Notes under the pieces: model-generated
Told to the model about the DNA's origin: nothing
The model's input: the letters and a program-made list of their open reading frames with translations, nothing else
Database searches by the model: none
Shown here: positions 18,409 through 27,125 of the stretch, piece after piece
Position numbering within the stretch: the first letter of the stretch is position 1
How the letters are laid out: every line of letters starts with the position of its first letter
NCBI GenBank assembly: GCA_934747255.1
Contig: CAKVGH010000009.1
Span: 1-38,417 of the forward strand
Source of the DNA: an uncultured Clostridia bacterium
GTDB lineage: Bacteria > Bacillota > Clostridia > Christensenellales > UBA1242
Reading direction: 5' to 3'
Length of the DNA: 38,417 bases
Translations under genes and position numbers: made by a program

Positions 18409-18449
18409 CAAACTATTCTATGATTGAAGCATAAATATAATGAATAGTT
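18409..18449. repeat. 9-bp inverted repeat upstream of the M1 peptidase gene
   Basis: AAACTATTC (18409-18417) and GAATAGTTT (18441-18449) are perfect inverted arms 23 nt apart. A minus-strand TTGACA begins a few bases upstream (about 18450-18456), so the arms overlap the likely promoter and could be an operator. In A/T-rich DNA chance is possible. Confidence 0.45.
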
Positions 18450-18555
18450 TTTTGTCAAAAAAAAGAAAACTTTTGCACGCACTTGAAACTATCTTTTTAT
18501 CTTTAACAATAGATATATAAAACAAGTGTTCTAGTAGTATAAAACTAACTATTTT

Positions 18556-18883
18556 TTATACACTTTTTTCATTCAAAATTATGAATATTTTTCTTGCCAA
18601 ATTTCCACTTATTCACACCAAAAAAAAGTTGTCAACAGCAAAATTGTTCGGTTTTTCAAGCAAAATAGTTATTGGCACAAAGTTATCCACTTATTCACAC
18701 GCTTATAATTATAAATATGTATGAATATTTATGAATTTTGCATAAAAATACAGGTTATAACCAATAAATATGCAAAAGTTATCCACTTATCCACATTTTT
18801 TAGCCCAGTTATCCACAAAATTAAATTTTTCAAAACTTGTGTTTGGCACTAATTGTGCCATTTTTTGTGCATAATGTGAATAA
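18556..18883. promoter_or_regulatory. oriC: DnaA-box cluster, candidate replication origin
   Basis: Five exact matches to TTATNCACA occur within 275 nt: plus strand at 18609, 18691, 18787 and 18809, and minus strand at 18875-18883. Three more boxes differ at one base: 18556 (TTATACACT), 18683 and 18779 (both TTATCCACT). Two pairs (18683/18691 and 18779/18787) are direct tandem repeats offset by 8 nt. Between them, 18701-18778 is very A/T-rich and could be the unwinding element; it contains the palindrome GGTTATAACC. No dnaA, dnaN or rpmH is next to it. The cluster is clear; its role as the chromosome origin is inferred. Confidence 0.65.
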
Positions 18884-18891
18884 CTACCACC

Positions 18892-18930
18892 AAAAAAGCC
18901 GAATGATTAAATATTCATTCGACTTTTTTT
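18892..18930. terminator. Hairpin terminator beside the DnaA boxes
   Basis: AAAAAAG-C-CGAATGA (18892-18906) pairs with TCATTCG-A-CTTTTTT (18915-18929) with one mismatch around an 8-nt loop. T runs on both strands. It may stop VanW-gene transcripts (stop at 19251) before they enter the box cluster. Confidence 0.65.
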
Positions 18931-19250
18931 GCATAAAAACTATTCCCAAAAAAAGTTTATACATTTTTTTGAATAGATAATAAAATTGTTCTATCAATGT
19001 TATTTCAAAAGAGTCATAAATAGCCATTGCTTTTAACATTATTGTTTAAGAGTAAACATCCAATAATTTTGCATAATATTTTTGCAAATTGAACTATGTT
19101 TTGAACATCAATTTATAAAAGTCTACCAGTAACATAAATTATCTTTTTTGTAAACTCTTTTGATTCAATTTTGCAAACAAATCGCTTTTGAAAGCAATAC
19201 TAAAAACTATATTTCCGTTAGTTTCATTTTACAACTAACTATGCAAACTT

Positions 19251-20834
19251 TTACAAATTAAAAGCGGTAGGATTTTGTTTTTGAATTTTTTGCACGACTT
19301 CTTCCACTGGCTGATTTTCCTGTTCCTGTGGCTTAATAAACTCAACATCAGTTGGTGGAATAACATAGTCCTTTGGTGGTTCTTTTGCTCCTTCCACAAT
19401 CAAACCGTCTATTGGTTGATATTTTTCGTGACGAATTTGCTCTCTACTAATTAGGTTTCCATCTTTGTAAACTTCCTTATACGCTTTGGCTTCGTAGCCT
19501 TCTCGTGGATACTTAACTCTATAATATTCACCTTTATACAAAACTTTGTCGGCATACTCTCCATTTTCGTCAACAACAATTTTGTCGCCATTATGTGGAA
19601 TATTGCCTATAAATTCAGCAACTCGTTTTATGCTTTCGCCATCTGGAATAGAATTGCCGTAAATTTCTACAACCGCTTCTTCTTCCGTAGTATAAGTCTT
19701 AATATAAATATCATCATCGCTTGTGTTTGTAAATACCATATCTGCATAGCCATTTGTTACCATTGCATCGAGAGATAATTCTACATAACCAACAGGCAAT
19801 GTGTGTTTGTGAACTTCGTTGATTTCCAAATTAGCGAGTACACAAGCATTGTATAATGTTGTGCTGGCTTGACAGATACCACCGCCAACTCCGTTTACAA
19901 ACTTTCCATTTAGAATAACAATAGCGTTTTTATAACCGCCTTCTTCGGTTTGTGGCGATGTTATTTCGTTAAACGAAACTTTTTCGCCAGCCTTAACAAC
20001 TTTGCCATTGAATTTTTTAAGTGCCAAGTTTACATTATGTCTTCTGCCTTCTTGCGAGCCTTTTAGGGTTGTTCTAAATGAACTCATTAAGTTTAATTTA
20101 TTGTCAAAATATGAAGAAATTTTTTCTGGCTTTATGCTAGAAGTATTTACATAGACTTTTATATCCTTTGTCTTCAAAAATTGGTTTTCCAAATCGTTCA
20201 TGAGTTTTTCCTTGTCAACCTTTACACCATCTTTTTCGGGAACAATCTCAAAAATATCATCTTTTGTTGGGTCAAACTTAACACTTGCATCTACTGGTTC
20301 ACATTCAATTTCGGCTACTATTTCGTCAATCTTTTTTTCAAAGCCCGAAAATGTGCTTTTAAGTGAAATTTTGTGCGTCAAGTTTTTGCCATTTGAAAGA
20401 CTATTTAGTATAGCAGAATTAGACATATTCTTGCCTTTTTTGTTGCCTGCACCCGCCTTGTTTAATCTATATGTGTCAAATGCTCTTTGAACAACTTGTT
20501 TTACAGCACTTTCAATTTCCAAATCGTCCTGATTAAACTTCCAAATTTTGTCCTTGTACAAAATTTCGATAGTTACGCCTTCGGTCTGCTCGGTCATTTT
20601 TTCAGTCAACATTTGACTTGCTTTTTCCACAGTATAGCCCGAAACAGACTCGCCATTGATATAATTGCCATTGCCAAAAGTGTCAACAGTGTTAGAAAGT
20701 TGAATTTGTCCAATAAGGGCAACGACTAGCACAAATGCTAAAATTGCCGAGCCTATAAAAAAGTTACGGTTTTTATTCTTTCCCGAAATCTTTTTTTCTT
20801 TTTCATTTTTTAATTGCTTTTCATTTTTTGTCAT
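19251..20834 (-). CDS. VanW-domain membrane protein with G5-like C-terminus
   Basis: A 527-residue protein: basic cytoplasmic tail, one membrane helix (about 25-45), then an extracytoplasmic part with a peptidoglycan-binding-like region (about 55-250), a VanW domain (about 253-393, with GGGICQASTTLYNA at 317-330), and a C-terminal segment (about 400-483) resembling a G5 domain. This architecture is common in Clostridia and is linked to the cell wall; despite the name it does not imply vancomycin resistance. The VanW domain's biochemical role is not known. The ATG has a GGAG site. No other resistance genes accompany it. Confidence 0.9.
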   Translation of the reverse strand: MTKNEKQLKNEKEKKISGKNKNRNFFIGSAILAFVLVVALIGQIQLSNTVDTFGNGNYINGESVSGYTVEKASQMLTEKMTEQTEGVTIEILYKDKIWKFNQDDLEIESAVKQVVQRAFDTYRLNKAGAGNKKGKNMSNSAILNSLSNGKNLTHKISLKSTFSGFEKKIDEIVAEIECEPVDASVKFDPTKDDIFEIVPEKDGVKVDKEKLMNDLENQFLKTKDIKVYVNTSSIKPEKISSYFDNKLNLMSSFRTTLKGSQEGRRHNVNLALKKFNGKVVKAGEKVSFNEITSPQTEEGGYKNAIVILNGKFVNGVGGGICQASTTLYNACVLANLEINEVHKHTLPVGYVELSLDAMVTNGYADMVFTNTSDDDIYIKTYTTEEEAVVEIYGNSIPDGESIKRVAEFIGNIPHNGDKIVVDENGEYADKVLYKGEYYRVKYPREGYEAKAYKEVYKDGNLISREQIRHEKYQPIDGLIVEGAKEPPKDYVIPPTDVEFIKPQEQENQPVEEVVQKIQKQNPTAFNL

Positions 20835-20917
20835 AGTATGCTCCTAAATTTTTATCTTTTTTAGTTTAGGCTAAAAACAAAAAATTATGTATAAATAAAA
20901 TTTCGATGACAGCAAAA

Positions 20918-20960
20918 ATAAAAAATGCAAAGCGTAAACTTTTCGTTACAACTTTGCATT
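20918..20960 (-). terminator. Terminator after rmuC
   Basis: On the minus strand AATGCAAAG (20952-20960) pairs with CTTTGCATT (20924-20932), with extra inner pairing, followed by T. It directly follows the rmuC stop at 20979. Confidence 0.75.
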
Positions 20961-20978
20961 GATTAAAACTATTTTTAG

Positions 20979-22229
20979 TTATTCCAGTTGCCCTGTTGGG
21001 TCAATATCATCAACCTGTGATAATTGTTTTTGAATTTTTGCCGATTTTTTTGTTGCGTTTTCGATAGTATCGTTGGCTTCGGCAAGCTTTTTCTGTGTTT
21101 TTGTTAGTAGTTCAACATAAGTTGAAAACTCCTTTTTGAATGTTGTAAGCATTGTCCAAATTTCACTGCTACGCTTTTCAATAGCAAGAGTCTTAAAGCC
21201 CATTTGCAAACTATTAAGGAATGCTGATAGTGTAGTTGGTCCGCAAACCGTAATTTTGTAATCTCTTTGCAATTCTTCAAAAAGTCCTGTGTTTTTAATA
21301 ACTTCGGCATAGAGTCCTTCGGTCGGCAAGTAAAGTATAGCAAAATCTGTAGTTTTTGGCACTTGAATATACTTTTCTTTAATGGCCTTGGCTTCTTCCT
21401 TAACCCTTTTAACAAGTTGTTTTTGTGCTGATGCAACATCATCTTGACTGCCCCTATCGCTAGCATCGATAAGTCTTATGTAATCTTCCACTGGAAATTT
21501 TGCGTCTATTGGTAGCAAGATATTTTGATTATCCTTCCCCGGCAACAAAACAGCAAAATCTACTCTTTCGGTAGAATTTTCCTTTACCATAACTTGCTCC
21601 ACAAACTGATTTGGTGCAAGCATTTGTTCGAGCAACTGACCAAGTTGAACTTCGCCAAAAGTACCCCTTGTTTTCACATTAGTAAGCACTTTTTTTAGGT
21701 CACCAACGCCACTTGCTAGCGACTGCATCTCACCAAGTCCTTTGGTTACGGCTTGTAATTGTTCACTGACAATAGCAAAACTTTTGTTTAGTCTATCACT
21801 CAAAGTTTGGTTTAATTTATCATCTACAATCACACGCATTTCATCAAGTTTTTTGGAATTGTTTTCGTTAATCAACATTAAATTTTCTCGTGTTTCAACA
21901 ATCAATTTTTCCATTTGCCTATCATTTTTGGCGGACAATTCCACAATTTTTTCCGCCATAAAATTTAACTTTTGGTCGCTGGACTTGTTCATTCCGTCCA
22001 TTTGTGCAATTACATTTTGATTGTATAACTTTATAATTTCCAATTGAGATTGATTTTGCTGTTGAATAAGATTATAAATCTTTTCTATATCAGCCTTATT
22101 TCCTGCATTAAGTGTCTTTATCATTTCATCATCAATTTGCACGGCTTTTGGTTTTTTGAAAACACTAACAAGTGTTAGTACCAAAGTGACTGCACAAAGT
22201 GCTATTAAAACTATTAGTAGTATCTCCAT
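20979..22229 (-). CDS. rmuC: RmuC-family DNA recombination protein
   Basis: A 416-residue protein with an N-terminal membrane helix (about 2-24), a long coiled coil (about 45-165) and the RmuC nuclease-like domain (about 170-370; LPGKDN, LPIDAKFP, DFAILYLPTEGLYAEV). RmuC limits inversions and other rearrangements at inverted repeats in E. coli, and the domain has a restriction-endonuclease fold. The start at 22229 has an AAGGGG site; a start 17 codons earlier overlaps a terminator and is rejected. It is followed by its own terminator. Confidence 0.92.
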   Translation of the reverse strand: MEILLIVLIALCAVTLVLTLVSVFKKPKAVQIDDEMIKTLNAGNKADIEKIYNLIQQQNQSQLEIIKLYNQNVIAQMDGMNKSSDQKLNFMAEKIVELSAKNDRQMEKLIVETRENLMLINENNSKKLDEMRVIVDDKLNQTLSDRLNKSFAIVSEQLQAVTKGLGEMQSLASGVGDLKKVLTNVKTRGTFGEVQLGQLLEQMLAPNQFVEQVMVKENSTERVDFAVLLPGKDNQNILLPIDAKFPVEDYIRLIDASDRGSQDDVASAQKQLVKRVKEEAKAIKEKYIQVPKTTDFAILYLPTEGLYAEVIKNTGLFEELQRDYKITVCGPTTLSAFLNSLQMGFKTLAIEKRSSEIWTMLTTFKKEFSTYVELLTKTQKKLAEANDTIENATKKSAKIQKQLSQVDDIDPTGQLE

Positions 22230-22261
22230 ATCTATCCCCTTTTTACTCAAAAAGTATAGCA

Positions 22262-22292
22262 TAAAAAAGCCACAAATCAAAACTTTGTGGCT
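22262..22292 (-). terminator. Terminator after the PH-domain-like gene
   Basis: On the minus strand AGCCACAAA (22284-22292) pairs with TTTGTGGCT (22268-22276) around a 7-nt loop, followed by TTTTTT. It lies between the PH-like gene (stop 22326) and rmuC. Confidence 0.85.
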
Positions 22293-22325
22293 AATATAAA
22301 CTTATTAAAATAGATAAAGTATTGT

Positions 22326-22703
22326 TTAATATTGAACTTCACTATATCTAATTTTTCTTTCTTGCTTATCTTGTTCTACCAAATCACTCAAAAGATTTCT
22401 AACTTTATATGGATTTTTAATGTTTTTTAGAGTCAAAACATTGCACGAAGCATCTTTGCAATAAACATCAACATTGCCAACACCAAACATTTTGCCACCC
22501 AACGATTGATAAACGCCAAGGTCATCAACTCGGTATAGTAAAACTTCTTCTATATTAGTTGATAAAACACCACTTTCTTCAACAAGTTTTACCCATTGTC
22601 CTGGTTTTCTAATAATTGCATATTTTGTAAAGGAAATTGGCATTCCTAAAATTCTCTTTGTATCTTTCCAAAGTACTTCTACACCATTTACGATTGACTT
22701 CAT
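22326..22703 (-). CDS. Small PH-domain-like protein
   Basis: A 125-residue soluble protein whose strand pattern (NIEEVLLYRVDDLGVYQSL, then GVGNVDVYCKD and LTLKNIKNPYKVRNLL) resembles the bacterial PH-like domain of YdbS/YdbT-type proteins, here without membrane helices. The ATG at 22703 has a GGAGA site; an ATG four codons earlier overlaps that site. It is a single-gene unit with a strong terminator. Function is unknown. Confidence 0.7.
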   Translation of the reverse strand: MKSIVNGVEVLWKDTKRILGMPISFTKYAIIRKPGQWVKLVEESGVLSTNIEEVLLYRVDDLGVYQSLGGKMFGVGNVDVYCKDASCNVLTLKNIKNPYKVRNLLSDLVEQDKQERKIRYSEVQY

Positions 22704-22873
22704 AACTTTCTCCATTTTTTGTTATCAAATTATAACATACTTTTTTTAGTTTGTAAATATTAAGTTAAAATTTATAGAATTTTATTTGAAATTTATATTT
22801 GTCATTTTAATAAATTAGTCAACGCTATTTTTATTGTCACAGAATTAGTCAAGGTTAAAATGTAGTCACAAGG

Positions 22874-25528
22874 TTATTTTACCCTAACAAGTTTGGTTTT
22901 ATAAACAAACCATTTTGCAAGTTCGACAAGTGGAATAATGCTTATTGAACAACCCAAGACGATTGCCCATTGTGCTAATGATAATTGTGCTAAACCAAAT
23001 GCCATACTAACTGGCGGAATAACTGCAACAAGGGCAATAAGTCCAAACTCAATTAGTGCCGAAATATTAAAGACTTTATTACCAAAAATTTTTACTGTTT
23101 TCAAACTATGATTTGTCTTTAAGTTAAACGAATGGAACACTTGAATTAAGCAAAGAGTAAAGAATACCATTGTAGATGCAACTTGTGAATTTTCTGGCAC
23201 GCATTTTAGAGCAAACACAAACATTAACATTAAAATTACTATTTGAATTGTCGCTTGATACAAAATACTTGCACCCACACCATTGCTCAAAATGTTGGAA
23301 CTATTTTCTCGTGGTGGTCTATCCATAATATCGTATTCGGCTGGTTCTAGCCCGAGCGAAATGGCTGGCAGACTATCTGTAACAAAATTGATAAATAGTA
23401 GTTGTGATGGCGTTAAGAAAGTAAATTGTGGCAAGAAAATGCACGCCAAGAACAATGTAACAACTTCGACCAAATTGGTTGAAAGCAAAAATTGTATGGT
23501 CTTTTGAATGTTGGAATAAATTTTTCGTCCTTCTTCTACCGCAAGAACAATAGTTGCAAAGTTATCATCACTAATAATCATATCGGCAACATCTTTGGTT
23601 ACATCTGTTCCAGTAATACCCATTCCAACGCCAATATCTGCAATTTTCAAACTTGGTGCATCATTAACACCATCGCCTGTCATAGCAACAACTTTGCCTA
23701 GTTTTTGAAAAGCGTTGACGATTCTTACTTTATGGTCTGGACTAACACGAGCAAACACAGCATACTTGTTGATTTTTTCGAGCAACTCTGTGTCACTTAA
23801 CTTTGATAATTGTTCGCCAGTAATTACCTGTGACTTTTTGCTTACCATACCGAGTTCTTTGGCTATTGCAAAAGCGGTTTCGGCATGGTCGCCAGTAATC
23901 ATAACTGGTTTTAGACTAGCATTAAAGCATTTTTTAATTGCCAAAATTGTTTCTGGTCTTGGTGGGTCAATCATACCAACAAGTCCTAAAAATACCATAT
24001 TTTCTTCAAACTTTTCGGTTGTATCTAGTTGGTCAAATTCTCTGTAAGCAAATGCCAAAACTCTTAAAGCCTTTTCTGCCATTTCGTCATTTGCTTTTTG
24101 AATAGCATCTATATGTTCCTTTGTGATTTTTTGTTTTTTTCCGCCTATCAAAATATATGAGCATTTGTTAAGCAAACTATCGATAGCACCTTTTGTGTAA
24201 CTTATTACCTTATCATTAACGCAGTTTACCGTTGTCATAAGTTTTCTATCACTATCAAAAGGAATTTCGTAAACTCTTTTGCAAGTTGAAATTATAGCGT
24301 TGACATCTTGCTCACAATGATAGCCAAAATTGATTAAAGCGGTTTCGGTTGGGTCGCCAATAGCCACCCGTTTTTGAATGATAGAGTCATTGCAAAGCAC
24401 CATATCTCGAAGCAACTCTATATACTGTTTGCTAGAATAATTGTGAGTAGATTTTTCATCGTACATTTGACCATTGTAAAATAGCCTTTTAACTGTCATT
24501 TTGTTTTGTGTGAGTGTGCCAGTTTTGTCGGAACAAATAACTTGACAACTACCCAAAGTTTCCACTGCGTGCAATCGTTTTATGATAGCGTTTTTACTTG
24601 CAAGTTTTTGAACCGACAGCGCCATAATAATAGTCACAACCGCAGGCAAACTTTCTGGAATGGCGGCAACCGCAAGTGCTACGGCTGTTAAAAATGCCTC
24701 TATAATACTATTTTGATGAGCAAAAAATATTTCTATCAGGAAGATTATTACCGCAATAATAAGTACTGAATAACTAATAATTTTGCCTATTTTGTTCAAA
24801 CTTTTTTGCAAAGGAGTTTGTTCCTTTTTGCCTGTTTGAATTAAAACAGAAATTTTACCAAACTCGGTGTCAACACCAATACTTGTAACAACCCCAAGTC
24901 CTCTGCCATACGCTACAACTGTGCCAGAATATGCCATATTTTTTCGGTCGTGCAAAGTGGTTTTTTCTGGCAAAACTAAATCAGCATTTTTTTCTATTGG
25001 CAAACTTTCGCCAGTCAAACTTGCTTCATCAATTTTTAGCGAGTGACTTTCGATTAACCTTAAATCTGCTGGGACAATATCTCCCGCTTCCAAAACAACA
25101 ATATCTCCGCAAATCACATCAATCGTCTTGATTTTTTGTTGGACTCCGTCACGAATAACTTCGCAGTATGGTTCAGTACTCTTTTTTAGACTCTCTAATG
25201 CGTTTTCCGCCTTGTTTTCCTGCACGACTCCCATAGTCGCATTCAAAATAACAATAAATAAAATTATTCCGCCTTCAAACAAATCGTTATAAGTTTTTTG
25301 ATAAAGAGCTAGTCCTATACTAATAACCGCAGCAATTAGCAAAATAATAACCATAATGTCCGAAAATTGAGCAAAAAACTTGGCAAAAATAGACTTTTTC
25401 TTGCCTTCGTGAAGTTTATTTAACTTTTCGGGATTATATTTGGCTTGTACTTGCGAAGCGGTCAAACCCTGTTTCGATGTTTCAAACTTTGCTAAAACAT
25501 CGTTTTTTTCCATATTAAAATAGTTCAT
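22874..25528 (-). CDS. Calcium-transporting P-type ATPase
   Basis: An 884-residue P2-type ATPase that should pump Ca2+ out of the cell. It has an N-terminal cation-ATPase domain, TGES (172-175), phosphorylation Asp334 in CSDKTGTLT, and GDGVNDAP (618-625). The Ca2+ site II residues known from SERCA are conserved: PESLP in M4 (291-295), Asn685 and Glu688 in M5, and Asn714, Thr717 and Asp718 (NFVTD) in M6. The PESLP differs from the common PEGLP by one residue. The start at 25528 has a GGAGA site; an ATG 22 codons earlier lacks one. Ion specificity is inferred from these residues. Confidence 0.94.
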   Translation of the reverse strand: MNYFNMEKNDVLAKFETSKQGLTASQVQAKYNPEKLNKLHEGKKKSIFAKFFAQFSDIMVIILLIAAVISIGLALYQKTYNDLFEGGIILFIVILNATMGVVQENKAENALESLKKSTEPYCEVIRDGVQQKIKTIDVICGDIVVLEAGDIVPADLRLIESHSLKIDEASLTGESLPIEKNADLVLPEKTTLHDRKNMAYSGTVVAYGRGLGVVTSIGVDTEFGKISVLIQTGKKEQTPLQKSLNKIGKIISYSVLIIAVIIFLIEIFFAHQNSIIEAFLTAVALAVAAIPESLPAVVTIIMALSVQKLASKNAIIKRLHAVETLGSCQVICSDKTGTLTQNKMTVKRLFYNGQMYDEKSTHNYSSKQYIELLRDMVLCNDSIIQKRVAIGDPTETALINFGYHCEQDVNAIISTCKRVYEIPFDSDRKLMTTVNCVNDKVISYTKGAIDSLLNKCSYILIGGKKQKITKEHIDAIQKANDEMAEKALRVLAFAYREFDQLDTTEKFEENMVFLGLVGMIDPPRPETILAIKKCFNASLKPVMITGDHAETAFAIAKELGMVSKKSQVITGEQLSKLSDTELLEKINKYAVFARVSPDHKVRIVNAFQKLGKVVAMTGDGVNDAPSLKIADIGVGMGITGTDVTKDVADMIISDDNFATIVLAVEEGRKIYSNIQKTIQFLLSTNLVEVVTLFLACIFLPQFTFLTPSQLLFINFVTDSLPAISLGLEPAEYDIMDRPPRENSSNILSNGVGASILYQATIQIVILMLMFVFALKCVPENSQVASTMVFFTLCLIQVFHSFNLKTNHSLKTVKIFGNKVFNISALIEFGLIALVAVIPPVSMAFGLAQLSLAQWAIVLGCSISIIPLVELAKWFVYKTKLVRVK

Positions 25529-25621
25529 AATTCTCCATAGTGTAGTATATTTTTTGTTTAGTCTAGTTATAACATAATTTTTACTTTTAAGCAAAAAAAT
25601 GCAAGACTTAAAAAATTATTA

Positions 25622-25652
25622 TAAAAAAATCGACAAATTTACTGCCGATTTT
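25622..25652 (-). terminator. Likely terminator after the beta-helix lipoprotein gene
   Basis: On the minus strand AAAATCGGCA (25643-25652) pairs with TGTCGATTTT (25626-25635) through one G-U pair, followed by T. It lies about 140 nt after the lipoprotein stop at 25792 and before the Ca2+ ATPase gene. Confidence 0.6.
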
Positions 25653-25791
25653 AACTTTATATTTTATTGAATATGTCTTTATTAAATACTTATATCTAAT
25701 TTTATATGCATATTATTTGCAAATCTTATAAGTGAATATTTTTAGTTGTTATTAGTCTGGAATTAAAACAAAAACACATAATTTTATATTA

Positions 25792-27024
25792 TTACATTTC
25801 GTTAATATAAACGCCTGCGTGATTTATAATATTGTCCTTATTTGTTCCAAAAACTATGTTTTCCATTGTCTGTCCAAAGTTGTTTGCACTCAATATTATG
25901 CCACCAACTTCCAAGTTATTTTCGCTAGAAGAAACAAGAAAAACTATTGCCGAGTTGTTAATATATGAGCCACTGATTAAAGATACATTTTCCATTGCAT
26001 CAAGTTCGTCAGCGCCACGATTTGCATAAATCAACCCGCCTGTTTTTAAGCCAATTCTAACAAAAGTGTTGCTAGCCACAATCACACCGGCATTCCCCTT
26101 TTTGTTGAAAGATAGATATAGCGCACCTACATTGCCTTGCTTTGTTCCGTCCAATACCAAACTGTTTGAGCCAATGTCCATAAAAATATTTTTTGCTATT
26201 GTTGAGGACTTAATATCATTAGTTACTTTTACAGCATTTATTTTTATGTTTCTAAACTCGCTTTTAATCAAGGTTAAGTTTTCGATATTATCACTATTTA
26301 TACCATAAGCGTAGCCATTAAACGAACAACCGCTTATAAAGACATTTTTTGAATTGAAAGTTTTTATTGCTCCAAACAAATCATAGTTTTCGTAAGGACC
26401 TTCAAATGTCAAATATTTATCTTTTTGTGTACTTTCTAACTGAAAACCAAGGTTGATAAATTTTACATCTTCAAAATTATCAAGGGCAATATAGTCGCCG
26501 TTTATGTTTTTAGCACCCACCAAAAAGTTTCCGTGCAAAATTGTAGATTTATTACCATCGCCAATAATGGTCAATTTTTTGTCTATGACTATATTGTACA
26601 AACTTTCATCAGTGGTATCACTTGGTTTGTAAACACCTTTTTTTATATAGATAATATCGCCATCAACACTTTCGGCTATTGCTTGTTTTAAGTCGCTAGC
26701 CTTTTCCACAACCTTGCTAGCCACATAAATGCTAAAAGTTGTACTCAAATCGCCTTTGGTTATTTTAACCTTTTTTTCGCCAGCGGTCGAAGTATCAACT
26801 TCCCCTATCTCATCAGGGCTAACAAAAGTATTACAGTTTGTTCCGTCCGTATTGTAACTCTCCATTTTCAATCCGCTATAATCAAACTTTTCACCCACTT
26901 GATAAACCATTTTGTTTGGATAAGCAGTTATCATCAAACTACTTGAACCCGAAGTGCAACCGCTAAAAAGTGGCACAATAAAGCAAAAAATTAAAAAAAT
27001 ACTCATTTTTTTTAGAATTTTCAT
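25792..27024 (-). CDS. Surface lipoprotein with Ig-like and beta-helix domains
   Basis: A 410-residue lipoprotein with lipobox FSGC near residue 22. A short bacterial Ig-like domain (about 30-105; YPNKMVYQVGEKFDYSGLK and VDTSTAGEKKVKI) precedes a right-handed parallel beta-helix of the pectate-lyase type (about 110-400; repeated short strands such as NVFISGCSF, NLTLIKSEF). No catalytic lyase residues can be assigned; such proteins may bind or cleave carbohydrate. The ATG at 27024 has an AGGTGA site; a TTG one codon earlier is less likely. It is divergent from the deacetylase gene with about 100 nt between them. Confidence 0.82.
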   Translation of the reverse strand: MKILKKMSIFLIFCFIVPLFSGCTSGSSSLMITAYPNKMVYQVGEKFDYSGLKMESYNTDGTNCNTFVSPDEIGEVDTSTAGEKKVKITKGDLSTTFSIYVASKVVEKASDLKQAIAESVDGDIIYIKKGVYKPSDTTDESLYNIVIDKKLTIIGDGNKSTILHGNFLVGAKNINGDYIALDNFEDVKFINLGFQLESTQKDKYLTFEGPYENYDLFGAIKTFNSKNVFISGCSFNGYAYGINSDNIENLTLIKSEFRNIKINAVKVTNDIKSSTIAKNIFMDIGSNSLVLDGTKQGNVGALYLSFNKKGNAGVIVASNTFVRIGLKTGGLIYANRGADELDAMENVSLISGSYINNSAIVFLVSSSENNLEVGGIILSANNFGQTMENIVFGTNKDNIINHAGVYINEM

Positions 27025-27125
27025 CAAAAATCACCTGTTTTTTATAAATTTTAATAAATAATTGCCAGATAAAGTCATTTTATACTTTTTGAAATATAAA
27101 TAAACAAACTGCACAAACTATCATT

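Larger units (their letters stand above)
18412..19250. other. Long gene-free region containing the DnaA-box cluster
   Basis: About 840 nt without a gene between the M1 peptidase and VanW genes, both on the minus strand. The left part (18556-18883) carries the DnaA boxes and A/T-rich tracts. A terminator-like hairpin follows at 18892-18929. The right part (18930-19250) is A/T-rich and shows no recognisable feature. Confidence 0.75.

Noticed and set aside
25529..25594. Upstream start for the Ca2+ ATPase at 25594
   Set aside because: No ribosome binding site; the ATG at 25528 has GGAGA and gives normal family length.
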